Below, in pieces: positions 55,447 through 64,000 of a DNA stretch of 64,000 nt. The DNA comes from Colocasia esculenta (Eukaryota; Streptophyta; Magnoliopsida; Alismatales; Araceae). The translations under genes were made by a program, and so were the position numbers. Within the stretch, counting starts at the first letter, position 1, and the number at the start of each line of letters is the position of its first letter. The DNA lies in NCBI GenBank assembly GCA_014218235.1, contig CM024755.1:99304948-99368947 (forward strand), written 5' to 3'. The notes under the pieces are model-generated. The model made no database searches. It was not told the DNA's origin and saw only the letters and a list, made by a program, of their open reading frames with translations.

Positions 55447-58234
55447 TGTCACGCCCCGCCAATTTAGCAGCGGAATTAATCGGCGAGAACGTGAACAAAG
55501 TACATAGTAGAGAAAACATGTACAATCAGTTGAATAATTCAGAGCATCTATTGAGCAATAAATTGAATAAAACTCTTTATTTCATTGTAAAATCACTAAG
55601 ACTATACAACCACTATTCGGAGCCACGCACAAGCGCAGTGACATCACTACATTGGAAAGAAATCTAAAGCAATAACTATTAGACTCCAGGGTACTAGGGT
55701 AACTTAAGAGCTGACTTCAGATCGCTCATCACTCTGGTCCCGTCCCATTGGTAGGTATAACGCTTTCATCCAACTTACCTGAGACACAATAACAAATAAC
55801 GAAGGGTGAGTGATAACGCCTAGTAGGATTTAAATCTCGGGTTCAAGCAGGCTTTAAATAATTAATGCATTAAATGGCAGAGTAACTAAAGATAGAGAGC
55901 GAGAGAGTCAAGTATCGTAAAAGATAGCATGATAGCACGTGATCGGAATAGCACAAATCACCTGGTTTAGATAGCAGATGAATCAAGTATAGCACGAGGA
56001 TAAAAGTTAAGTCACGATAGAAAACGATAACAACGCAATAGCAAGTAGCGATAGTGTCAAGTAATAGCAAGTGTCATGCATAGCCAAGAGAGAGATAGTA
56101 GTTGACCATATAGAGAGTAAATTGCACTTTGATTGATTTTCATCAATCGAAATAGTATAGCACTTTTGATTAGCTTTCGTCAATCGAGATAGTAATTGCA
56201 CTTTGGTTATCCGTAGATAGCCGAGAGAGAACATAGCACTTTGTTGTCGAAGACAATGAGAGAATATAGCACTTGGTTTTGACTGTCATAGGGTAATTTT
56301 GTTAAATGGCACTTTGTTGTCAAAGGACAACGAGAGAACATAGCACTTTGTTTTGATTATCTTAATTCGACTTTGTTAAATGGCACTTGGATGTAATGCC
56401 GACATCCTGATCATGTTAACTCCCATGGGCAAATGGCACTTTTCGGGCGCTCTTCCCAGGACCTGATCGGGGCCCTATTGAGCAGGCAATGATTATATTG
56501 TTCATCTTTAGACAGTCAATAGATGGCCGATAGTACCAAGAAATAGATGAGAGCACTAGGTGAATAGATGAGATAGTAGAGAGAATGTGAATAGACGAGC
56601 GAGTAGGGTATAGTTGAGATCTATGGTCATTGCATGTAGAAACGTCGAGTAAACGGGCGATAGTAACAGTTGCACAACACGCGCACATGGTGTTGGCAGT
56701 TAGGTGGAACTCACGACCCTACCACTGGCCATGTTAAGCACAAGTCCAGAGGTCCGGCGTGATTCAAGATAAGAGCGAACTTCTATAGTTGTTTAGATCT
56801 TATTGATCCCTAGAGGGTGTAATAGGTGTTGGGGTACAACCGGCTCATCGACCATGTGGGAATCCATGGACGGAGAAGAGGAGGACTTATGGAGGCCTTG
56901 AACAAAGACTCACTAGTCCAATAGAAGGAATATCCGACGGAGAGTTCATCCAAGTCAAGAAAGTGTGTATATAGAAACAAGTGCTCGACGTTCTAGAGGA
57001 GTTCTAGAACAGTGGAGCGTCAAGATCGGTGTTCCAAAACAACGCGAAAAAATCGAGGACAAGTTCATTTATAAATAACGCAATTTAATTACATAAATTA
57101 CCAGATATATCATGTCACATGTTCATGCCAATTAAGCCATATTTGAATGGTTCAAAGTGTGTGCATGTATCATGAACTCATGGATGGAAAGTAGTCATGT
57201 GTATGCATTTTAAGTCACATATAATAGTCAAATTTATTTTAAGTGAATTTACTGCGGGTATACTGGAAATAAAGGGTATATGCACAGTAGGCAATTTGAG
57301 CATTTCAAAGTAGGGGTTTTTCTGCAAAATCCTGTGAACGCGACGCACCCCATTAAGGGTAGCTACAGGTTTAGGGTAGATCGCGATAGGTGTTTAAATG
57401 GATCGCAACGGGTCTGTCATAATAGGGGGTCAGATCGCGACAGGGGCCTGTAAGGAACGCGACAAGCCGTTCAGGCCAGGCACAGCGATCGCGACGGCGA
57501 TGCCTGTCATGTTCAGAATGCGACTGGCAGACTATCGCAACAAGACCACAGAACGCGGCCTATCGGGCCATCGGGTTCTGGTGGTCTGTTCCCGAGTCCG
57601 ATGGGAATCAGACATGTCTTGGATTGGGGACCAGACTTTCCCTGTTTTGACACAGGGTTGTTCTAAAACTAAGAACAACTTGTATAGTGCATGAAAAATC
57701 ACGAAACTAGTTTAAAACAGATCCAGACATGCATGGGTACTTCCAGTAAATCAGAATCAGAGAGCAACGAAGGCTTCAACATGGTTTAACAGAGAGTATT
57801 CATAACGAACATGGAACTGTGTACAGTTGGGATCAACGAATTAATTCACATGATAGAGTGTACGGAAATTAGGGCTTTTAGGGGCAAATGAAACCTAACA
57901 TCCATCAGAATATCCAATAAAAAATCAGTGGCATGAGATTAAGTGTAGAAGGAGAACAAGATTTAATAAGGGGGTTCGGGGTCAAGATAAGTGCAGAACA
58001 TCGAAAATCAAGAAATAAATATTGACTTGATGATAAATCATGAAACTTGAGGGTATTGCTCATGATGATGGGAAGAACCTACAGTTAAAATTTTATAGTT
58101 TATGCTCGTGAGAATGCCTACCTTGACTTGATTTTCTCTCCTAGGGCAAGAACTTGAAGAATTCGGGATGAAGCTTGAGAGAGACTTCTTCTTCTCGAAT
58201 TCTCCTTCTCCCTGGCTCCTTCCCACGTCCAGAA
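55447..58234 (-). repeat. LTR G: chromovirus-type LTR, cut by H
   Basis: Plus strand starts TGTCACGCCCCGCC; read in minus it ends GGGGCGTGACA. Same family as K, opposite orientation. Repeated ATAGCACTTTG/GTTG units with TTGATTG-CAATCGA arms lie at 56110-56400. TCGCGA-centred motifs and TTCAGAATGCGAC, shared with I, lie at 57330-57545. Broken at 58234 by H, so neither the U3 start nor any internal part is seen. Confidence 0.7.
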
Positions 58235-58402
58235 TGTTGCCCAGCTAGCTAGCCCAGAGAGGGGTGAATGGGATATTAAAAAATATTTAATACTTAAAAC
58301 CTGTTCACAGAATGGTCATAAAAACACACTTCGCAGATTGTTAGTGTTAGTGAAGGAAAAACCAAACACACAAAAGCAATCACACGACACAGGGAATTAT
58401 CC

Positions 58403-58460
58403 TGGTTCGGATCTCCTCTCCTTAGGAGTCCTACGTCCAGTCCCTGAGCAATATCTCAGG
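58403..58460 (-). other. Leader hairpin cassette, element H
   Basis: Plus strand: TGGTTCGG, CTCCT/AGGAG stem, CTACGTCCAGTC, CCTGAG/CTCAGG stem, ATTTCACTAAC. As in A, with a loop two bases longer. Confidence 0.7.
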
Positions 58461-58520
58461 ATTTCACTAACAAGGGTATAGTCCCCCTTACGGACACTAC
58501 AACACCGAGCACCCCAGCTG

Positions 58521-58778
58521 GTCTTCCTTCACACGAAGGGAACCACACCCTGGAACCCACCAGGTCTTCCTTCACACGAAGGGAACAACACCCTGGAACC
58601 CACCAGGTCTTCCTTCCAACGAAGGGAACAACACCCTGGAACCCACCAGGTCTTCCTTCCAACGAAGGGAACAACACCCTGGATCCCACTAGGTCTTCCT
58701 TCCAATGAAGGGAACAACACCCTGGATCCCACCAGGTCTTCCTTCCAATGAAGGGCACAACACAAGAAAAGTGTTCAA
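58521..58778 (-). repeat. 43-bp minisatellite, six copies, in H's leader
   Basis: GTCTTCC starts recur at 58521, 58564, 58607, 58650, 58693 and 58736, exactly 43 bp apart. Each unit has two hairpins: CCTTC/GAAGG and CCTGG/CCAGG. A has about two poor copies. The 100-codon frame at 58456-58758 is a by-product. Confidence 0.9.
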
Positions 58779-59499
58779 AGATGAAGCCCCTAGATCAAGC
58801 TTATAGAACACACTTGATCTAAAGCTAAGAACTGAGAAGGAAAAGATCTATAATAAAGAACTCTTCTCATAACTAAAGGCTCTCTCACATATCTACACTT
58901 AGCACAGAGAGCAAGAGCTAGAACAGATGGGAATTTTTGCTTAGCTCTAGGAAAACTTGCAGAAGGTTGTAAGCGTTGTATCGCTTGTTGTTCTCTAACA
59001 GTGTTCTTGCTTTAGGAGCTTCATTCTTCTATATATATCACCCTTTTGAAATTCGAACTTTGAAGTGCCCGTTGTCTCTAAGCATAAGCGAACGTTAGAC
59101 TACTTGACGCTTGGAAGCTTCTAGTCAACAATCCTTTATCCTTTCATGCACGCAAAGAGAGAGGATCTTCTGTAATATCTTTTGGCTTCTATTTTTTCCA
59201 ACGTTGTATGACGAATGTTGTCAGAGACCTGCACACATTAAATGCTAAACAATAGACAACTAAGCTGTCTCTTGATGTCAGTCAACGTTAGAACGAATGT
59301 TCATCAAAATAGTAATGCCAATTTGTTGTTCTAAAAGATGTTTACAAGATAAGCATGATAATAGAAGATAACGTCTGTATGCATGCAGTGATACGTTCAG
59401 TCTTTGTAAATAAATAGCTGTCAGAAAGATATGCGTGAAGACTTTGACTTTTCAACGTTATTCAAAAATTAGCTTGAAAATCAAATCATTATATTCCGC

Positions 59500-60300
59500 G
59501 AAATCGTTATATGCATGACTTATGAAATCTTTGTGCAAATGAGTGAATCGTTGTGATCTCTTAAGAAATTGTTGCAGAACAAATCGTTATGATCACTTAA
59601 GGAATCGTTGCGAGAGCAAGTCATTATGATCACTTAAGAAATCGATGTGAGAGCAAATCGTTGTTCTCACTTAAGAAATCGATACGAAAACAAATCGTTA
59701 TGATCACTTAACGAATCGTTACGAGAGAAAGTCGTTGTGATCTCTTAAGAAATCATTCTGGAACAATTCGTTATGATCACTTGAGGAATCGTTACGAAAG
59801 AAAGTCGTTGTGATCACTTAAGAAATCGATGTGAGAGCAAATCGTTGTTCTCACTTAAGAAATCGATATGAAAACAAATCGTTATGATCACTTAACGAAT
59901 CGTTACGAGAGCAAGTCGTTGTGATCACTTAAGAAATCGATGTGAGAGCAAATCATTGTTCTCACTTAAGAAATCGATACAAAAACAAATCGTTATGATC
60001 ACTTAACGAATCGTTACGAGAGCAAGTCGTTGCAATCACTTAACAAATCGTTGTGAGAGCAAATCTTTGCAATCACTTACCGAATCGTTGTGAGGGAAAA
60101 TCGTTGCAATCACTTAACGAATCCTTGTGAGAGCAAATCATTGCAATCACTTAATGAATCGTTGTGAGAGCAAATCGTTGCAATCACTTAACGAATCGTT
60201 GTGAGAGCAAATCGTTGTACCCACTTTAACGAATCGTTCTGAGATCGACTTCATTGAATCCAAAACGTTGTTTCAGTCTTTCAGAAATCATTATGAATCT
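59500..60300 (-). repeat. AATCGTT / CACTTAACGAATCG repeat field in U3 of H
   Basis: About twenty units of near 37 bp, such as AATCGTTGTGAGAGCAAATC followed by GTTGCAATCACTTAACG. The AACGATT/AATCGTT parts can pair within and between units. A has a shorter, more diverged field (about 4060-4800). Confidence 0.8.
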
Positions 60301-60574
60301 AAAATCGATAAGGCACTTACGAAATCGTTATGGGCAAATTGTTACAACTCTACTGAAATCATTGTAGCATAAAGAAAGTCTATGTGGACTTAGATAGATT
60401 TTACACTTTGAAACAAAATTGCTACAGTAGGAATAATGCTTACCATTTGGCTTGTTTTTCCTTGTTCTATTCCCTGTGCTCAAGACTTATAGAAAATTCG
60501 TTAGAATAGTTTTGTTAATCACCAAAATAGATAAGTAATTTGTATAAATTACATGTGGATAGTTGGATCATCAA

Positions 60575-60587
60575 TCTCCCCCTTTTT
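60575..60587 (-). other. Element H polypurine tract
   Basis: Minus strand AAAAAGGGGGAGA, one base before the LTR. An identical 13-nt copy lies at 60684-60696. Confidence 0.9.
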
Positions 60588-60696
60588 GGTGATGACAAAA
60601 CATAGCATTAAACAAAGATGTTCTAAAATAAAACTTTAGTGACATTTCGGAATCATATAAGATGTATTTCAGAAATATATATTTCTCCCCCTTTTT

Positions 60697-61919
60697 GTCA
60701 TTAAAGCATTAAGACAAAGAAAGAGAGAAAGATAAATGAGAGAACAGAAGATGATTGGAATAAGCTTGAGGGGGTACAAGCAGATAGACAATAGGAGAAA
60801 GGAGAGAGGCATGCCGAGAAATGATTTGCCAAGCCCTAATCTCCAGATCTTCAAAGAGTTGACGAACGATGCTAGATTCTATAGAAAAAGATGCACCCAT
60901 TTCAGAAGCCATGCGCTTGATGTAAAGCTATCGTTGATCTTCCAAGAAAAGTGCATATTTCTCCTGATCAAGGGAGAATCTGAAATAGGTGCTTTTCCCA
61001 AAACTTGCATGCTAAAGGAAACGATCAAGTTTTATAGGATAGAAGATCTGGTGGTCCTGCAGGTCCTTTTTTAAGGAGATGAAAGCTAAATACCGCTGAG
61101 CCCATTGAACATACTGTTCCTGAACAAGATTGATGGAGTTCAAGTCCAAGAAGGCTTCAGCAGATATAGTGGGCTTACCAGCCCTAACCAGGGAACTGTT
61201 CATAGACTCCAACTGAAGAGCAGATTGATGATAGTGCCTTTCCCAATCTGTGGGAGAAAGCCTTTCACATTCGGAGATCAATGAAGCTAGAATTTTGGAG
61301 GAGATGTGGCCCAAGTGATATTCTCTGAAGATAAATCTTTGAAATGAGGGGAGGCGACCCTGCTGAGCTGATAATCGTCCCATTACACGAGCAAATCTCT
61401 CAAAGGCATGAGAGCCAGCTGAGGAGTCCAAAACTAAAGAGTGTAACTAGGGAGGAAAACTATATCAAGCATTTTGAGGATAGTGAAATCCACTGTGAAG
61501 GAGCAATTCACAGGGTGTCCTATCCGGAGGATAGCAAGAGCTCCATGGAATTGGCCAAACTGTACCTCAGGGATTTTGTGAAGATAGCAGTAATTGTTAT
61601 AAAGCTAAAAGTACCTTGCTATTCTGATTTCTTTAAGAATAAACTGGGCCCAGATAGCTTGATGATGAAAAACAAACCACTCAGAGAGAGTGAGTGGGTG
61701 ATCTCAACGAGAAATGCAATCTGCTCTGGCAAGGAGATATGTACTGTAGAGAGACTTGTACCCTTTGGCCCACTGATCTTCAGTCTTGCACTCATCCAGA
61801 TGAAAGATTTTTGATTGGTCGGCTTTGTAAATATGGCAATAAGGGAGAACAATGTTGAGGTGATCTGTTAGGTTGAGATGGGGAATGCCAAAAATGGTGG
61901 AAAGAATGCATTTTTGAAG
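60697..61919 (-). other. Element H 3' stretch with open fragments, not recognised
   Basis: Short open frames at 61619-61852, 61012-61431 and 60709-60912, in different frames and broken by stops. The 139-codon piece (61012-61431) reads like a real helical protein (FERFARVMGRLSAQQGRL, LNSINLVQEQYVQWAQRYL). I do not recognise any domain. It may be a decayed second extra gene or an N-terminal part moved from elsewhere. Confidence 0.35.
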
Positions 61920-63476
61920 CTATTCACAATAGATTGGTCTCCTTCGGTTTTCAACAGTGAGGGAGTACCAAAAAGGAGGAAATTTAGGTGTAGAGGGAAT
62001 AGCTACAGAGGTGGAGAGTTTCCTCTTTTTCTGAATAGGACTAGGGGAATTAGTCCTGTGAACATGAGTGGCAACTGCTAGGATTGAGGTGAGTGTAGAG
62101 CGTTTAAACTCATCCTCAAATTGGTTGTGAAAAGCACTGGCAAGTTGTGGTTTTTCAGGTATGAATGTGATAGAGGAAGGTGGAGTAGGAGGATGAAGAA
62201 GTGTTCTTGGAGTAATGGTGGATGATGGTCTAGTGGATGAAGGACCAGATGAGGAGGAGACTCCAGCTGATGAGGAAGGTGGAGGATCTTCAAGGATAGA
62301 TGGAGGTGGAGGAATGGTTTGAGAAGTAGGAGGAGAGGAAATACATGGAGATTGAAAAGGAGTTGGTGAAGATATGGTACGAGGCATGGGTTGTTTGAAT
62401 GTAGGTGGTGCTGGTGGTGCTATGGATGAGGATGGTAGTGAAGAAGGGGCTGGTGTTGCAAGGGATGAAGGCTCAGGGGCTTTAGGAGCAACTGCTAGCT
62501 CTTCTACACTTGACTGCACATCCTCGGAGACCACTGGCCCTGTTGGCCCTGAAACAACCTCGTCTGGCCCTGATGGCCCTACTGGTTCCTTCTGAACTGC
62601 CTGAGGCCCAGATGGCCCTGCTGGTTCTACCACAATTTGCCCTGATGGCCGATCTTCTGCTATACCAGATGGCCCTGATGGCCCGACCTCTTCTTCTTGA
62701 TGCCTAGCATGAGAAGGCCCTGAACTGCTGACTGGATCAGCAGGAGGGGGAATAGGAGGGGCAGAGGAGGATTGCTCCCTCGATGAGATAAGCTTCTTGA
62801 CACTGTCGAACTCACCTTTCATCCATCTGCATAATTGTTTGAACATTGTAAAATCATCTCTTAAGCTATGTACCTCAGTGGACAAGGCCCCAATCTCGCT
62901 TGCTGCTGAGGTTTCGCCGATAAGAAGAGACTGAATATCATACTACAGGATGAGAGAGTCTTCCTTGCTCATTCAGCCTTGAAATAACAGGCTCAATGAA
63001 TCTTCAGCTGCTTCTCCTTGGGCTTCCTATGAGCTACTCTTTTCCTTTGCTATGAGCCCTTGCAATGGGCTCCTTAAATCCAACATGCTCTTCATTATCC
63101 ATGGAGACATTTTCAGTGTGCTCCCCCTGAGGAGCTGCCTCCTCATCAATAGATTGCTCCCCCTCAATAGGAGCATCTTCCACTGATATTTTCACATGAG
63201 AAATTGCTTGCTCCCCCTGACTAGGAGCTTCCTCCATGATGATCTCATCAGTGTGGCCTGATGCCACGGCTTCTGGAGCTACTGATTCACTGAACCTCTC
63301 AGGCTCTCCTTGAGTGCTAGAGATGGATTCCAGCACATCTCTAAGAATAGATGCCACAATAGTGGTGGGGCTTAGTTCTTCAAAGGTTCCCACAACTAGC
63401 AAAATATTCTCTGGAGGAATTTCTCCAATAGGCTGCCAATGACCACGGATTCTTCTGCTGTGGCCTCTGCTGCTGC
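61920..63476 (-). pseudogene. Extra ORF of element H, C-terminal part, broken and cut by the gap
   Basis: Two open segments: 63034-63476 (starting inside the gap), acidic with EGEQ/QGEH repeats, and 61920-62885. The latter begins with a heptad region (VHSLRDDFTMFKQLCRWMKG). It then has GPSGP-type collagen-like repeats, a long Pro/Ser-rich stretch, a basic KKRKL likely nuclear signal and FPPFWYSLTVENRRRP. Order and composition match the C-terminal half of B's extra ORF. Stops separate the segments (about 63031 and 62890-62945). The EGEQ codons contain the PPT-like CTCCCCCT (plus strand). Confidence 0.6.
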
Positions 63477-63576
63477 NNNNNNNNNNNNNNNNNNNNNNNN
63501 NNNNNNNNNNNNNNNNNNNNNNNNNNNNNNNNNNNNNNNNNNNNNNNNNNNNNNNNNNNNNNNNNNNNNNNNNNNN
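63477..63576. other. Assembly gap (100 N)
   Basis: Exactly 100 N, the usual placeholder for a gap of unknown size. Sequence to the right need not adjoin H. Confidence 0.99.
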
Positions 63577-63732
63577 TATATAGATATACGCACATGTCAT
63601 GCTTAAGAGAAGGATAAAACTTATAGTAGGCACAATGAACTACGCATGCTAAGCACACAACAACCGAACACCCAACACACCATTCATATACATACATATA
63701 TATAAAGAGAATAAAAATTCGGGGTCTCACAA
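63577..63732 (-). repeat. LTR end, chromovirus-like
   Basis: In minus, starts TGTGAGACCCCGAATTTTTA at 63732, a form common in chromovirus LTRs. Contains TA-rich microsatellite sequence. The rest is lost in the gap. Confidence 0.5.
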
Positions 63733-64000
63733 GACCATTTGTGATGTCAGTGAATCTACTGTACATTTGTGTGATTGTTTTCTCCTGGCTACATCTGAAA
63801 TCTTTCATACTGAGCCACGAGAACTCATCATCACCCGGAATGCGGAAAACAATCTTCTTCCTACGACAATCCACTAACGCATAGTCTCCTCTAGCCAATC
63901 CAGACCAAAGATACAATCATAGTCTTTCATCTTTAGCAAGAAGAAACACCCATCTAGGAATCTATCCTCAATGCACACAGGTAATGACGAAATGCACTTC
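63733..64000 (-). pseudogene. Chimera of a Ty3/gypsy protease fragment and a copia gag fragment
   Basis: At about 63806-64000 the minus strand encodes the end of a chromovirus retropepsin: DYDCIFGLDWLE, then after a stop or frame change ALVDCRRKKIVFRIPGDDEF. At 63733-63805 the sequence is copia gag, with ETITQM-like and YSRFTDITNGL motifs, about 80% identical by eye to 2393-2465 in A. The two join within a single contig with no LTR between them. Confidence 0.6.

Larger units (their letters stand above)
58235..60573 (-). repeat. Element H 3' LTR (2,339 bp)
   Basis: Plus strand TGTTGCCCAGC ... GGATCATCA. Contains the cassette (58403-58460), a 43-bp minisatellite (58521-58778), a minus-strand TATATATAG at about 59029-59038 and the AATCGTT repeat field (59500-60300). 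Confidence 0.9.
58235..63476 (-). mobile_element. Element H: Sirevirus-type Ty1/copia, 3' LTR and extra-ORF region
   Basis: 3' LTR (left), PPT and about 2.9 kb of internal sequence up to the assembly gap; pol and gag are not seen. Same LTR family and strand as A. The left flank CAGAA (58230-58234) is the expected target duplication. Confidence 0.85.

Noticed and set aside
58456..58758. 100-codon ORF with a repeated Trp/Gly-rich pattern
   Set aside because: A by-product of the 43-bp minisatellite; since 43 is not a multiple of three, each unit is read in a new frame.
59500..60300. CRISPR-like look of evenly spaced short repeats
   Set aside because: Units follow each other without unique spacers, and the field lies in U3 of a plant retrotransposon LTR; the same kind of repeat is in A.
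63034..63633. 199-codon ORF across the N gap
   Set aside because: It exists only because N codons are read as open; the real part ends at 63476, and the sequences on the two sides of the gap are unrelated.

Overview
The window is plant nuclear DNA made almost entirely of LTR retrotransposons inserted into one another. The elements are Ty1/copia of the Sirevirus (SIRE/Maximus) type: Gag with a CCHC knuckle, a PR-GAG_pre-integrase-IN-RT-RNase H order, a PBS matching initiator tRNA-Met, polypurine tracts reading AAAAAGGGGGAGA, and extra genes after pol. Alongside them are Ty3/gypsy LTRs of chromovirus and Tat type. These lineages point to a flowering plant. The species cannot be named. I see no host gene, rRNA, tRNA or CRISPR array. 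A 100-N assembly gap lies at 63477-63576.

Layout, using letters of my own. A (1-5030, minus, Sirevirus) sits inside the pol of B (5031-11940, plus, Sirevirus with a 608-aa extra ORF and 3' LTR). B sits in C (from 11941, plus), the 3' part of a Tat-like element with an antisense extra ORF and a 3' LTR. That LTR is split by D, a 3,015-bp solo LTR at 16289-19303 (TSD TATTC). K (about 19634-20924) is the end of a chromovirus-type LTR. An orphan block of palindromic repeats follows at 20925-21334. J (21335-31384, plus, Sirevirus) has its 5' LTR split by I (21531-28452), a non-coding chromovirus-like LARD (TSD TATAA). J's gag is cut by M (31385-31739), an LTR end in reverse. M is cut by E (31740-55446, plus, decayed Sirevirus). 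E's 3' LTR is split by F (40725-53885, minus, 13.2 kb, TSD ACAGT, very young) and cut again by G (55447-58234, chromovirus-type LTR). G is cut by H (58235-63476, minus, same family as A). After the gap, 63577-64000 holds an LTR end, a copia gag fragment and a Ty3/gypsy protease fragment side by side.

How the parts work together: in each Sirevirus the LTR drives gag-pol, the leader carries hairpins and the PBS, and an extra gene lies between pol and the PPT. In B, F and C this extra gene is preceded by short palindromes of the same sequence as those in that element's own LTR. In B and C there is also a TATA box. This looks like a second, internal promoter. The leaders of the Sirevirus LTRs also share a cassette of fixed boxes separated by hairpins whose stems differ in sequence but still pair. 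These two patterns are the most interesting things in the window. F has a complete pol and nearly identical LTRs, but its gag and its extra ORF are each frame-broken.
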